NCBI GenBank assembly: GCA_041656735.1
Contig: JBBACY010000005.1
Span: 1 to 64,000, forward strand
Origin: Perlabentimonas sp041656735
Lineage (GTDB): Bacteria; Bacteroidota; Bacteroidia; Bacteroidales; Tenuifilaceae
Length of the DNA: 64,000 bases
Reading direction: 5' to 3'
In this document: piece after piece, positions 25,439-35,066 of the stretch
Numbering within the stretch: the stretch's first letter is position 1
How the letters are laid out: the number at the start of each line of letters is the position of its first letter
Program-made: the position numbers and the translations under genes
Notes under the pieces: generated by a model
Told to the model about the DNA's origin: nothing
Database searches by the model: none
Seen by the model: the letters and a program-made list of their open reading frames with translations, nothing else

Positions 25439-26146
25439 CTACTTTTTGTGCAGGCCACATTCCTTTGTATCAGGGTTTTCCCACCACCACCTTCCAGCTC
25501 TTATATCCTCGCCAGGTTCAATGGCTCGGGTACAGGGAAGGCAGCCAATACTCGGGAATCCCTTTTTATGTAATGGGTTTACGGGAACGTTGTGTTGGTT
25601 AATATAGTCCCAAACATCTTGCTCACTCCATTCAATAAGCGGGTTAATTTTTATCAGACCATTGGCCTCGTCCCATTCAACGGTTTGCATATCTTTTCGG
25701 GTAACCGATTGGTCGCGCCTAAGGCCGCAAATCCAAGCATCGAGCCCTTCAAAGGCTCTTTTTAGGGGAACCAGTTTTCGTATGCGGCAGCACTCCTTTC
25801 GGTTTTCAACACTTTCGTAAAAAAGATTTATCCCTTTTTCGTTCACCATCTTTTCAACATCCTCTTTGTTTGGGAAGTAAACCTTTATCTTAATATTGTA
25901 CTTGCCACAGGTACGGTCAATTAGGTCGTATGTTTCTGGGAATAATCGGCCTGTATCAAGAGTAAATATGGTTGTTTCAGGGTTTATTTTTGCCACCATA
26001 TCGGTAAGCGCCTGGTCTTCGAGCCCAAGGCTCGACGAAAGGGCAATAGATTGGTTAAAATGATTTATGCAAAATGTTAGTATCTCTTGTGGTGTTTTGC
26101 CCGAGAGGGTATCGTTTAGCTGTTTAGCAATTTTAATTTTTTCCAT
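25439..26146 (-). CDS. cysH: Assimilatory adenylylsulfate (APS) reductase, [4Fe-4S] type
   Basis: The 235-residue product has the cluster cysteines Cys119-Cys120 (KECCRIRK) and Cys202/Cys205 (GCLPC) plus the catalytic tail cysteine Cys230 in ECGLH. The paired CC and CxxC identify the iron-sulphur APS-reducing form rather than the cluster-free PAPS reductase. It reduces APS to sulphite for cysteine synthesis, so it belongs functionally with the cysteine synthase at 60819. No other sulphate assimilation gene is adjacent. Confidence 0.94.
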   Translation of the reverse strand: MEKIKIAKQLNDTLSGKTPQEILTFCINHFNQSIALSSSLGLEDQALTDMVAKINPETTIFTLDTGRLFPETYDLIDRTCGKYNIKIKVYFPNKEDVEKMVNEKGINLFYESVENRKECCRIRKLVPLKRAFEGLDAWICGLRRDQSVTRKDMQTVEWDEANGLIKINPLIEWSEQDVWDYINQHNVPVNPLHKKGFPSIGCLPCTRAIEPGEDIRAGRWWWENPDTKECGLHKK

Positions 26147-26340
26147 AGTTTGCTGCTTTTGTCCTTGCTAGCCAAGAACTTAGTTGTAGGGCTGGCAAAA
26201 TTTAGTGGATGCCCCGATTGGTTTGGAGCGAATGTATGGGCAAATATATTAAAAATTGGTTAACCATTGGTTCGCTCTTAAATACGAATAGTAAGTTTTG
26301 CCCCGTAAGGTAGGGCTGTTGAATTGAACTTTTTACTAAA

Positions 26341-26380
26341 AACAAAACCCCAGTCCTGTGGTTACACAAGCTGGGGTTTA
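26341..26380 (-). terminator. Terminator of the M16 peptidase gene
   Basis: On the minus strand AAACCCCAG (26379-26371) pairs with CTGGGGTTT (26353-26345) around a 17-base loop, followed by TGTTTTTAG. It lies 20 bases beyond the peptidase stop codon. Confidence 0.75.
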
Positions 26381-26398
26381 TATTATAGCCGTTAACTT

Positions 26399-29302
26399 TT
26401 ATTTTGTAAAAAGTTGCTGCTCATTAATTTCAATCACTTTTCCATATTTCTCCAGCTCCTTCATATTAACCTGCTTCTTATCACCAACAATCATATAAAC
26501 CAGTGGTTTATCCTTCATATTTTTCTTATAGTATTCTTCAACTGTATTCCAGCTTATGTTTTTGTAGGCAGGCATATTCACTAACATTGGGTCGGCTTTG
26601 TACCCTTGTTTTTTCCAACCCTCAACGGTTGAGGCAAGACCCCTAAAGTTGGGCCGTTTGGTTAGCGCCGAAAGCTGAAGATGGTTCCGAATCATATCAA
26701 TCCGTTCGGTTTTGGCAGGCATTTCGCGAATTAGCCCGTTAAAGGTTTCTATTGCGGTTATGGTTTTATCGGCCTGTGTTCCAACGTACCCAATAAAATC
26801 GGTTGGATTGCCAGCATTTCGCGGAGCGCGGAAGTTACCACCAGCAGAGTACGCCAATGAGCGATATTCCCTAATCTCCTGAAGAATTAACCCTGAAAAA
26901 CCCCCTCCAAAGTAATCGTTAAACGCTTCCATTGCCACAACGTTTTCAACGTTAAAAGGGGCACCATTCACAAAGAGAAATACTTTACTTTGGCGTGCCT
27001 TTTTCTTGTTAACAAAAAGCACAGTGTTTTCGGTGTACTTTTGTGCTAGCCTGTCGATAGGACTATTCCCAACGGTTGGGTTCTGCGCAAGTGGGATGTG
27101 ATTTTTTACCAACGTGGCAACATCCTCAGCTGAAGTTTTACCAGTAAAGCGAATTTGGCATGTGTAGCCAGTTGATTTTTTAAACGCATCGATAAGTTGT
27201 GATGCCTGAAGGCTTTTCAACTCCTTAGAGGTTAGCCTTTCAATATAGCTCGATTTTTGATTGTATAATCCGTATTCAAGCAGCGCCTGGGCAACGTTAT
27301 CGGCTTCGGAGCGTTCCATTTTCCTATTTGTGGCTTCGCCCTCAATTATTGTTTTTATTTTACTCTGATCTAGTTTTGGGTCAGAAATAATTAAGCCCAC
27401 AAGTTCCATTGTTCTGGCGAGGTTCGCTTCAATTCCTTGAACATCAATAATAGTGTATGAATCATTTGCAAAGATGCTGTAAGAGGTTCCAACTTTTGAA
27501 AACTCCTCTTTTAGCTGCGTAACATCATACTCGCCTGCTCCGCTCATATTAATGCCGGTAGTTGCAAATTCTAACATAGGGTTCTCAACTTCTCCAACTT
27601 CAAAGGCAAGGGTTAATGAAAAAACGTCGTTTACTGGGTTGGTAACAGCTAGTAATTTGTGCCCACCGTAAATATCCTTAGTAGTTACATCTTTACTAAA
27701 GTCTATGGGTTGCATTTTTGGCTCATGCGATGAGATTGCTTCGAAATGCTTAGCGTACTCGCTCAGGGCATTTGTATTTGCCTTAAGTGGCTTGTAGTCG
27801 GGTTTTTCAATTTTCTCCTTCTTTGGAAATCCCATTTTTGAGTGAAAAGCTAAATAGTTGGGCCCAAAAATAGTGTTTGCCATTTTAACTACATCGTCCT
27901 TTGATATTTCCATTACTCTATCTGCGTAGGCTAGGGCTTCCTCCATACTTTGGTCTTTGGTAAATGCATCGGCAAAAAGAAGTGCTCTGTCCTCATTACT
28001 CTCCATACTGGTCATATGGCTGCGATACATATCTTGCTTAAGGGCATCGAGCATCCAATCGTCGAACTCGCCTTTTTTAAGTTTTTCAATTTCGGCAAGT
28101 ACAAGGTTTTCAGCAGTTTCAAATTTCTGACCAATAATTTTAGGAATGATAAAAAGAATAGTTGCGCCGTGGTCGTAGTATGGCATCGACATAGCTTGGG
28201 CAGCAAGAATTTTCCCGTCGAGAGTCAACTTATCGAGTAAGCCTGTTGAATATGAGTTGTTAAGCACTTTAAGCGTAACGTCGGCAATTAGGCTCTCTTT
28301 TTGTGTAGCCGAGGGTGCGCGAAAACCCAGTAGGGCAATTTTAATGGGGGTAAGTTTAGCCTCCTGTATTTCTCTGCCGTTAAAGGGTTCTTCATTCCAA
28401 ACCCTAGGCTCGGGAATTTCTTTTTGCACCCACGCACCAAACTTTTTTTCAATCAGAGGCATTACCTCGTTCGAGTTAAAATCGCCTGTAAGCACCACTG
28501 CCATATTGTTTGGAACGTAGTAAGTTTTAAAGAATTCGTACATCTTGGTTAGCGAGGGGTTCTTTAAATCGTCGATAGTTCCTATAATTGTTTGCTGCCC
28601 GTAAGGATGGTTTTTAAAGAAATATTTTTGAAATTCTTCAAGTAACTTTGTTTGAAACTGGTCATTGTATAAGTTTTTCTCCTCGTAAACAACTTCAAGC
28701 TCTGCTTGAAAACTGCGGAATACAGGATTAGCAAAACGATGAGAGTAAAGGTCAACCCACTTCTCAATTTGGCTCGATGGGAATTTATTGTAGAAAACGG
28801 TGTAATCGGGGCCCGTTCCGGCGTTCATATTGCTGCCACCCATTTCGTTAATTAGGTTGCTCAGCTCATTGGGAATGGCGTATTCGGCTGCCTTAAGCGA
28901 TTCCTCGTTAATTTGTGACTGAATCTCTTTGCGTTTAGCCTCATCGGTGGTTTGGCCCAGCACGTCGTAAAGTTCAAATATTTTGTCGATATGAGGTTTC
29001 TCCTTTTCCCAATTGATGGTACCCAACTCTTGAGTTCCTTTAAAAAGCATATGCTCCATATAGTGAGCCATTCCGGTGGCGTTGGCTGGGTCGTTTTTAG
29101 CACCAGCTTTTACCATAACCACGCCAAAAACTTCGGGTTTTGAGTGGTCCTCGTTTAGAATTACCGTAAGGCCATTACTAAGTTTATACTGGGTAACACT
29201 TATAGTGCCTGTGTTAAAAGTAACGGCATAACTATTAATACTTAGCCCTAGGTTAAGTAAAACTAGGGTAGCTAAACCTAGCAAAAGATGTTTAATTCTC
29301 AT
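26399..29302 (-). CDS. Secreted M16-family zinc metallopeptidase (two-repeat, insulinase-like)
   Basis: The preferred start is the ATG at 29302, which gives a signal peptide (MRIKHLLLGLATLVLLNLGL, cleavage after about residue 26); a longer frame to 29371 adds 23 non-signal residues. The mature protein of about 940 residues has the inverted zinc motif HYMEH (His80, Glu83, His84) and the distal glutamate in EVVYEEKN, then a second M16 half without the motif (residues from about 500). It likely degrades peptides in the periplasm. RNase R is encoded upstream on the same strand. Confidence 0.92.
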   Translation of the reverse strand: MRIKHLLLGLATLVLLNLGLSINSYAVTFNTGTISVTQYKLSNGLTVILNEDHSKPEVFGVVMVKAGAKNDPANATGMAHYMEHMLFKGTQELGTINWEKEKPHIDKIFELYDVLGQTTDEAKRKEIQSQINEESLKAAEYAIPNELSNLINEMGGSNMNAGTGPDYTVFYNKFPSSQIEKWVDLYSHRFANPVFRSFQAELEVVYEEKNLYNDQFQTKLLEEFQKYFFKNHPYGQQTIIGTIDDLKNPSLTKMYEFFKTYYVPNNMAVVLTGDFNSNEVMPLIEKKFGAWVQKEIPEPRVWNEEPFNGREIQEAKLTPIKIALLGFRAPSATQKESLIADVTLKVLNNSYSTGLLDKLTLDGKILAAQAMSMPYYDHGATILFIIPKIIGQKFETAENLVLAEIEKLKKGEFDDWMLDALKQDMYRSHMTSMESNEDRALLFADAFTKDQSMEEALAYADRVMEISKDDVVKMANTIFGPNYLAFHSKMGFPKKEKIEKPDYKPLKANTNALSEYAKHFEAISSHEPKMQPIDFSKDVTTKDIYGGHKLLAVTNPVNDVFSLTLAFEVGEVENPMLEFATTGINMSGAGEYDVTQLKEEFSKVGTSYSIFANDSYTIIDVQGIEANLARTMELVGLIISDPKLDQSKIKTIIEGEATNRKMERSEADNVAQALLEYGLYNQKSSYIERLTSKELKSLQASQLIDAFKKSTGYTCQIRFTGKTSAEDVATLVKNHIPLAQNPTVGNSPIDRLAQKYTENTVLFVNKKKARQSKVFLFVNGAPFNVENVVAMEAFNDYFGGGFSGLILQEIREYRSLAYSAGGNFRAPRNAGNPTDFIGYVGTQADKTITAIETFNGLIREMPAKTERIDMIRNHLQLSALTKRPNFRGLASTVEGWKKQGYKADPMLVNMPAYKNISWNTVEEYYKKNMKDKPLVYMIVGDKKQVNMKELEKYGKVIEINEQQLFTK

Positions 29303-29446
29303 TTTAAAAAATTGGTTAATTTGTTGATAATTTATTATGGGAAGTTTTATTCCGATTGACTTTTCCGGCAATCAGAATACTTAAAATACACGGTTCTAAT
29401 ATTTTTCACAATATTGAGACAAGCGAATTCATCTTTGGTTACAAAA

Positions 29447-31654
29447 CTAGTATCGTTTTTTTGATTTATTTTTATTTGGTGTCGAAGGTTTTGTCTTTTT
29501 GCCCTCTGAGTCGGAATCTTCAACAAGCCTAAAATCGAGCTGTTTTTTTGGTAAGTTCGCTCTATAAACCTCAACAAGTAGCTCATCACCCAACTGGTAT
29601 TTCTTATCGTTTTGTCGTCCGGTTAGGCAGTAGTTGTCCTCGTCAAACTCGTAATAATCATCGTTTAAATCGCGAATAGCAACTAACCCTTCGCATTTTG
29701 TTTCAATTATCTCAACAAAAAGCCCAAAACTGGTTACCCCAGTAATAACACCCTGGAAGTGTTGCCCAATTTTATCGGACATAAACTCAACCTGTTTGTA
29801 TTTTATTGATGCGCGTTCGGCTTCGGTAGCCTTAATCTCCATATCGGTTGAGTGTTTGCAAAGGCGCTCCAGCTCGTCCTCGTTCTTGGGTTTTCCATTG
29901 TCGAGATAGTGCGCAAGCAATCGGTGCACCATCATATCAGGATATCTGCGTATGGGCGATGTAAAGTGTGTGTAGAACGGAAATCCAAGGCCATAGTGCC
30001 CAATATTATTAGTGGTGTACCGAGCCTTAGCCATTGACCGTAGGGCAAGGGTTTCTATAAGATTTTGCTCCTTTTTACCCTTTACCTCGTTAAGCAACTT
30101 GTTTAGCGATTTACCAATCTGTTTATCTGTACCTCCTTCAATATTATAGCCAAAACGGGTAATAAATTTGCGGAAGGTTTCAAATTTTTCTGGATTGGGC
30201 TTGTCGTGAACCCGGTAAACAAATGGTTTCGACTTAAATTTATCTTTCGATTTTCCTATAAACAGCGCTACGCTTCGGTTGGCAAGCAGCATAAACTCTT
30301 CAATAAGTTGGTTTGCCTCCTTTTGAACCTTAAATGAAATGCCCAGGGGTTTCCCGTTTTCGTCAAGGTCAAACTTTGCCTCGGCTCTATCAAAATTAAT
30401 GGCACCCGCTTTTAATCGTTTGGCCCTTAACTTTTGAGCTACACTGTTTAGGGTTAGTACCTCTTTGGCCAGAGGACCCTTGCCCGTTTCAATTATCTGT
30501 TGTGCCTCTTCGTACGCAAAGCGTTGAGTTGATTTTATAACGGTTCTGCCGAACCATTCCTTTTGAACATTACCCTCAAGGTCCATTTCGAAAACTGCCG
30601 AGAAGCAAAGCTTCTCTTCGTTTGGTCGTAGCGAGCAAATAAAGTTCGATAGCCTTTCGGGTAGCATGGGTACGCATCGGTCAACTAGGTATACCGATGT
30701 TGCGCGTTCAATAGCTTCGTTATCAATAGGACCACCTTGCTTTACGAAGTGGGTTACATCGGCAATATGCACGCCTAACTCTATGGTTTTTTCATCTATC
30801 TCTCTGAATGAAAGCGCATCATCAAAATCCTTGGCATCGGCTGGGTCAATGGTAAACGTTGTTGTTTCCCTAAAGTCTCGTCGTTGCTCATAGTCGGTTT
30901 TGGTTATCTTTTCGGATATGGAGAGAGCAAACTTGTTTAGCTCTTCGGGGAAATGGTAAGGGAGTTCAAATTCGGCCAGTATAGCATGCATTTCAACCTC
31001 ATGCTCGCCGGGGTTACCAATTACCTCAACTACCTCACCCATAGGGTTTTTTGTGTTTATGGGCCAGTCTATTATCCGGGCAATAACTTTTTGTCCATTT
31101 TTGGCATCCTTTTGTGCATTCTTTGGGATGAAAATATCGTGGGGCATTAGCTTATTATCGCTAATTACAAAGGCGTAGTTTTTTTCTACCTCAATTTTAC
31201 CAACAAAGGTACGCTTGGCACGTTCCACAATTTCAACTACCTCTGCTTCTGTTCTTTGTCGCCTGCGCTTTGGAATAGTTGCCACTTTAACCCTATCGCC
31301 ATGCAGGGCACGGTTCAGGTTGTAGTCGGGTACAAATACTTCTTCGTTGTTGTCGGTTATAACGTAGGCATTACCGTCCCTTTCCATCTCAACAACGCCC
31401 TCAATGGCGTTTGATAGTGAGGTAATCATAAATTTACCCCTAAGTACTTCTTGTAGCATTTTTTGGTCGGCTAGTTCGTAAAGTACCTCATTAATAAGCC
31501 TTTTCGATGTGGCATCTTTGGCTCCAATCGAACTGGCTAGTTCCTTGTAATTAAGGCTTTTCGATGAGTTTGATGCGAAAACACTCATTACTGATTTCAT
31601 GAGCATATTCTTATTGAAGCTCGTCTTTTTTGTATCTTTTTTCTTTTTTACCAT
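29447..31654 (-). CDS. rnr: Ribonuclease R
   Basis: The product of about 735 residues starts at the ATG at 31654 (MVKKKKDTKKTS); the frame extends eight codons further but the lysine-rich start is typical. It shows an N-terminal winged helix, cold-shock domains (GVVEMERDGNAYV), the RNB catalytic centre DPADAKDFDDALS near residue 275, the YTHFTSPIRRYPD segment and a C-terminal S1 domain before a lysine-rich tail. It is a processive 3'-5' exonuclease acting on structured RNA. Confidence 0.96.
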   Translation of the reverse strand: MVKKKKDTKKTSFNKNMLMKSVMSVFASNSSKSLNYKELASSIGAKDATSKRLINEVLYELADQKMLQEVLRGKFMITSLSNAIEGVVEMERDGNAYVITDNNEEVFVPDYNLNRALHGDRVKVATIPKRRRQRTEAEVVEIVERAKRTFVGKIEVEKNYAFVISDNKLMPHDIFIPKNAQKDAKNGQKVIARIIDWPINTKNPMGEVVEVIGNPGEHEVEMHAILAEFELPYHFPEELNKFALSISEKITKTDYEQRRDFRETTTFTIDPADAKDFDDALSFREIDEKTIELGVHIADVTHFVKQGGPIDNEAIERATSVYLVDRCVPMLPERLSNFICSLRPNEEKLCFSAVFEMDLEGNVQKEWFGRTVIKSTQRFAYEEAQQIIETGKGPLAKEVLTLNSVAQKLRAKRLKAGAINFDRAEAKFDLDENGKPLGISFKVQKEANQLIEEFMLLANRSVALFIGKSKDKFKSKPFVYRVHDKPNPEKFETFRKFITRFGYNIEGGTDKQIGKSLNKLLNEVKGKKEQNLIETLALRSMAKARYTTNNIGHYGLGFPFYTHFTSPIRRYPDMMVHRLLAHYLDNGKPKNEDELERLCKHSTDMEIKATEAERASIKYKQVEFMSDKIGQHFQGVITGVTSFGLFVEIIETKCEGLVAIRDLNDDYYEFDEDNYCLTGRQNDKKYQLGDELLVEVYRANLPKKQLDFRLVEDSDSEGKKTKPSTPNKNKSKKRY

Positions 31655-31820
31655 AAAATAATTATTTTCTAAGTACAAATATAGGTATTAATTGGCTGGC
31701 AGCCCTTTAAGTATTTATGTTGTTTTAACTTTTTAGCTAAAGTTAATTAGAAACTGAGAATTATCAGGTATTTTATTACCCATTGGTGGTTGTAAGCGTT
31801 TTTTTTTATATTTTTACAGC

Positions 31821-33938
31821 ATGGCTGTTAAACCAAAAAATAAGCTAAATAAGGAGCTTGGGTTAGTTGATGTGTTTGCTCTTAGCACAGGAGCAATGAT
31901 TAGTTCAGGGTTTTTCTTGCTGCCCGGTTTGGCGTCTCAGTACACGGGACCCTCCGTTTTTATATCATACCTTTTAGCTGCAATCCTAATTTTGCCTGCA
32001 ATGTTTAGCATTGCCGAGCTGGCTACTGCAATTCCTCGCGCTGGTGGGGTTTACTTTTTGCTCGACAGAAGCCTTGGTCCAATGATGGGAACCCTGGGTG
32101 GGATAGGTGCATACTTTTCATTGGTACTAAAAACCTGTTTTGCACTTGTTGGTATTGGTGCCTACACGGCACTCTTTTTCGATTTTCCAATCCGCATTAT
32201 TGCCGTTGTCCTTACCCTGCTTTTTATGTTTGTCAATATTCTTGGGTCGAAGAAAACGACAAAACTTCAGAATTTTTTGGTGTTTTTTCTGATAGGTGTG
32301 ATGGTACTTTTCTTGGTTGAAGGGTTTAGAACAATTTTTGGCCTTAACATACAGGAGATGGTTGGCGATAACTTTTCGCCCTTTTTTTCAAATGGTTTTG
32401 CCGGATTAATCTCCACAACAGCCTTTGTGTATGTTTCGTACCTTGGGCTTACTGAGGCAGCCAGCGTTGCCGAAGAGGTTAAAAACCCCGAAAGGAATAT
32501 ACCGCTTGGTATGATTCTTTCGCTAATAGTAACAACCATTATTTACGTTGGTGGCGTTTTTATTATGGTTGCTGTAATTCCCCAAACAGAATTTGTAAGC
32601 GATGTGCTTCCTGTATGGACTGCCAGGCTTACAGTTTTTAAAATTATACCCGCGAAAATTGCAGGTATCTTAATAATTGGTGCAGCCATTGCCGCTTTTG
32701 CTACTACTGCCAATGGAGGGCTAATGTCGGCCTCACGCTATCCAATGGCTATGGGCCGCGATAAGGTACTTCCATCGTTCTTTACGTTTGTAGGTAAGTA
32801 TAAAACTCCCGTTTACTCTATTATTGCCACCTCAGCACTTATGATATTGCTTATTTTAACCGTTAATGTTGAGGTTTTAGCAAAGATGGCTGGGGCATTT
32901 AAGTTTATCATATTCTTTCTGATAAATTTTGCGGTAATAGTTATGCGCAATAGTCGAATAGAGTCTTACGACCCAGGCTACCACTCTCCTTTTTACCCTT
33001 GGATGCAAATATTTGGAATGGTTTCGTCGGTAATTTTAATTGCCTACGCAGGGTGGGTACCCATCCTTTTTAGTGCAGCCATCGTAATTTTTGCTATGCT
33101 ATGGTATAGGTACTACTCAAGAAAAAATGCCAAGCGCGAAGGGGCCATTTACCACTGGTTTGCGCTACTTGGGCAAAAACAGCACGCTGGGCTTGAGAAT
33201 GAGATGCTATTTATTCTTAAAGAGAAGGGGTTACGTGATGGCGATCCTTTTGATGAAATGGTTGTGCATGCTCAAGTTATAAGTCTGCACGATAAAATAA
33301 TTAGTTTTAAAGATTTGGTTGATAGGGTTTCAACCGACCTTTCAATAAAAATTGAGGGTTCAAGTCATCAACACCTAGTGGATGAATTTATGCAGGTAAC
33401 CAATATTGATCCTGCTCTGATTATTCCTCGGGTATCCATACTCTATGGGAAAGCTGAAACGTTGGAAAGACCAATGCTTCTTATTGTCACGTCGAGCGTT
33501 GGCGTAGATAAACCCATAGAGAAAGGTGAAATTTCTTCTGAAGATAACATTCGGGTTTTCTTCTTCCTGCTAAATAGGGCGGACAATCCCAAGCTGCAAC
33601 TTCGAATACTTTCGCGCCTAATGGATATTGTGGAACGAAGAAAGTTTGTAGAGAGTATGTGCGAAATTAGTAACGAGCGCGAAATGAAAGAGTACTTACT
33701 GCACAACGACAGGTATATCACCCTCGAACTTATTTCAAATACAAGTACAGAACATCTTGTTAATAAGATGCTTAAGGATATACGATTCCCGCAGGATGTG
33801 CTTGTGGCTATGGTGCAACGTAAAAAAACCATACTTACACCTAGGGGCGATACCCTTTTACTTGAAGGCGATATTGTAACAATAATTGGAGAGCCAAAGG
33901 GAGTAAAGAGCCTGTTTGACAAGTATATACACATCTAA
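31821..33938 (+). CDS. APC-family transporter with EIIA-like and RCK_C-like regulatory tail
   Basis: The 705-residue protein has an amino acid/polyamine permease core of about 12 helices (residues 10-430), opening with ALSTGAMISSGFFLLPG. A soluble C-terminal third follows. Residues about 460-615 resemble a type-2 PTS EIIA domain (LLIVTSSVGV, FFFLLNRADNPKLQLRILSRL), but the phospho-acceptor VALPH motif is not visible (VSILYG instead). Residues about 625-705 resemble a TrkA/RCK C-terminal domain (RGDTLLLEGDIVTIIGEP). The tail probably gates transport by sensing a ligand; substrate is unknown. Confidence 0.82.
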   Translation: MAVKPKNKLNKELGLVDVFALSTGAMISSGFFLLPGLASQYTGPSVFISYLLAAILILPAMFSIAELATAIPRAGGVYFLLDRSLGPMMGTLGGIGAYFSLVLKTCFALVGIGAYTALFFDFPIRIIAVVLTLLFMFVNILGSKKTTKLQNFLVFFLIGVMVLFLVEGFRTIFGLNIQEMVGDNFSPFFSNGFAGLISTTAFVYVSYLGLTEAASVAEEVKNPERNIPLGMILSLIVTTIIYVGGVFIMVAVIPQTEFVSDVLPVWTARLTVFKIIPAKIAGILIIGAAIAAFATTANGGLMSASRYPMAMGRDKVLPSFFTFVGKYKTPVYSIIATSALMILLILTVNVEVLAKMAGAFKFIIFFLINFAVIVMRNSRIESYDPGYHSPFYPWMQIFGMVSSVILIAYAGWVPILFSAAIVIFAMLWYRYYSRKNAKREGAIYHWFALLGQKQHAGLENEMLFILKEKGLRDGDPFDEMVVHAQVISLHDKIISFKDLVDRVSTDLSIKIEGSSHQHLVDEFMQVTNIDPALIIPRVSILYGKAETLERPMLLIVTSSVGVDKPIEKGEISSEDNIRVFFFLLNRADNPKLQLRILSRLMDIVERRKFVESMCEISNEREMKEYLLHNDRYITLELISNTSTEHLVNKMLKDIRFPQDVLVAMVQRKKTILTPRGDTLLLEGDIVTIIGEPKGVKSLFDKYIHI

Positions 33939-33953
33939 ATAAATAGCTCTATA

Positions 33954-34658
33954 ATGCATATTAATTTCCCTACCCCCTTGGTTGCAGGCCGACTTATTAA
34001 GCGATACAAACGTTTTTTAGCCGATGTGGTATTGGATAGCGGAGAAACGGTAACCGCCCACTGCACCAATTCTGGCTCTATGAAAAGTTGCCTCGAGGAG
34101 GGGGCAAAGGTTTACCTCTCGCCTGTAAACGACCCAAAACGAAAAACCAAGTTTACCTGGGAAATGATTATGATTAACAACGGCTGGGTGGGCATAAACA
34201 CTTCTGTACCCAACCGTGTTGCCCTTGAGTGGGTTAAGGCAGGTGTTATTCCTGGTTTACAGGGTTATACCAACGTAAAGCGCGAGGTAACCTTTGGCGA
34301 TAGTCGTTTTGATATTTTTGCTGAGAACGATAAAGAGAAATGCTTTATTGAGGTAAAAAACGTTACCCTTAAGGAGGGCGATTTTGCACTTTTCCCCGAT
34401 GCCAAAACTACCCGTGGGCAAAAGCATCTTCAAACCCTTATTAAGGTAAAGGAGTCTGGTATGCGAGCAGTAATGCTTTACATTATCCAGCGCACCGATG
34501 TTAATATTTTTGCTCCAGAAAGGAATATCGATCCAGATTATGCGAAACTACTAGTTGAAGCCCACGGCAAAGGGGTTGAGATTATTCCGTTTCAAGTACA
34601 GGTTTCGCCCGAGGGTATTATCCCAATGGGTATTTTACCGCACCAGCTGCAAGCTTAA
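33954..34658 (+). CDS. sfsA: SfsA family DNA-binding/nuclease protein
   Basis: The 234-residue product has the N-terminal OB-like part (GRLIKRYKRFLADVVL, AHCTNSGSMKSCLEEG) and the PD-(D/E)xK-like nuclease core DSRFDIFAEN, CFIEVKNVTL and FPDAKTTRGQKHL. SfsA proteins were first linked to sugar fermentation and are now viewed as nucleic-acid nucleases; physiological role unclear. It follows the APC transporter gene by 15 bases. Confidence 0.94.
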   Translation: MHINFPTPLVAGRLIKRYKRFLADVVLDSGETVTAHCTNSGSMKSCLEEGAKVYLSPVNDPKRKTKFTWEMIMINNGWVGINTSVPNRVALEWVKAGVIPGLQGYTNVKREVTFGDSRFDIFAENDKEKCFIEVKNVTLKEGDFALFPDAKTTRGQKHLQTLIKVKESGMRAVMLYIIQRTDVNIFAPERNIDPDYAKLLVEAHGKGVEIIPFQVQVSPEGIIPMGILPHQLQA

Positions 34659-34664
34659 TGTAAC

Positions 34665-35066
34665 CTACTTGTAAGCCGAAAGGTTTAGCACGTTTGCGTG
34701 CTTATGGGCATCTTTACCATATTTAGCCTCAATTTTCTGCTCAGCAATTTTGTAGGTGCATTGTTCGCCTTTAATTTTCGAGAAAATCACAGAGTACTCC
34801 TTCCCGTTATCCTCTTTTAGTATAATTTTGGCCAAACGCTTTTCGCCCTCTACCGATAGGTCGTAGCCGCAAATAGGACAGTAAAAATCAAAATCATCAT
34901 TATCTTTAAACGAGAATGATGGATGGTGTAACGTTGTATAGTCGCCCAGCGTAGGGGTTAGCATTAGCAGGCCGCCTTGCCAACCCTTGGTTTTAATACT
35001 GAAAATTACCTTATTGTCCACGCTTAGGTATCCCCTGCATTTTGGACACATAAAATCTGTTTTCAT
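34665..35066 (-). CDS. Uncharacterised zinc-ribbon protein
   Basis: This 133-residue protein has two CxxC knuckles, MCPKC at the start and YCPICG near residue 83, that together would bind one zinc. Between them is a 70-residue insertion of beta character, and the C-terminal 45 residues are charged. There is no signal peptide or membrane segment. I do not recognise the family beyond the zinc ribbon. It converges on sfsA with 6 bases between the stops and has the long AT-rich region upstream. Confidence 0.65.
   Translation of the reverse strand: MKTDFMCPKCRGYLSVDNKVIFSIKTKGWQGGLLMLTPTLGDYTTLHHPSFSFKDNDDFDFYCPICGYDLSVEGEKRLAKIILKEDNGKEYSVIFSKIKGEQCTYKIAEQKIEAKYGKDAHKHANVLNLSAYK

Noticed and set aside
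33100..33938. Functional PTS EIIA phosphotransfer domain
   Set aside because: The conserved histidine motif is not seen and no PTS genes are nearby; a regulatory role is more likely.
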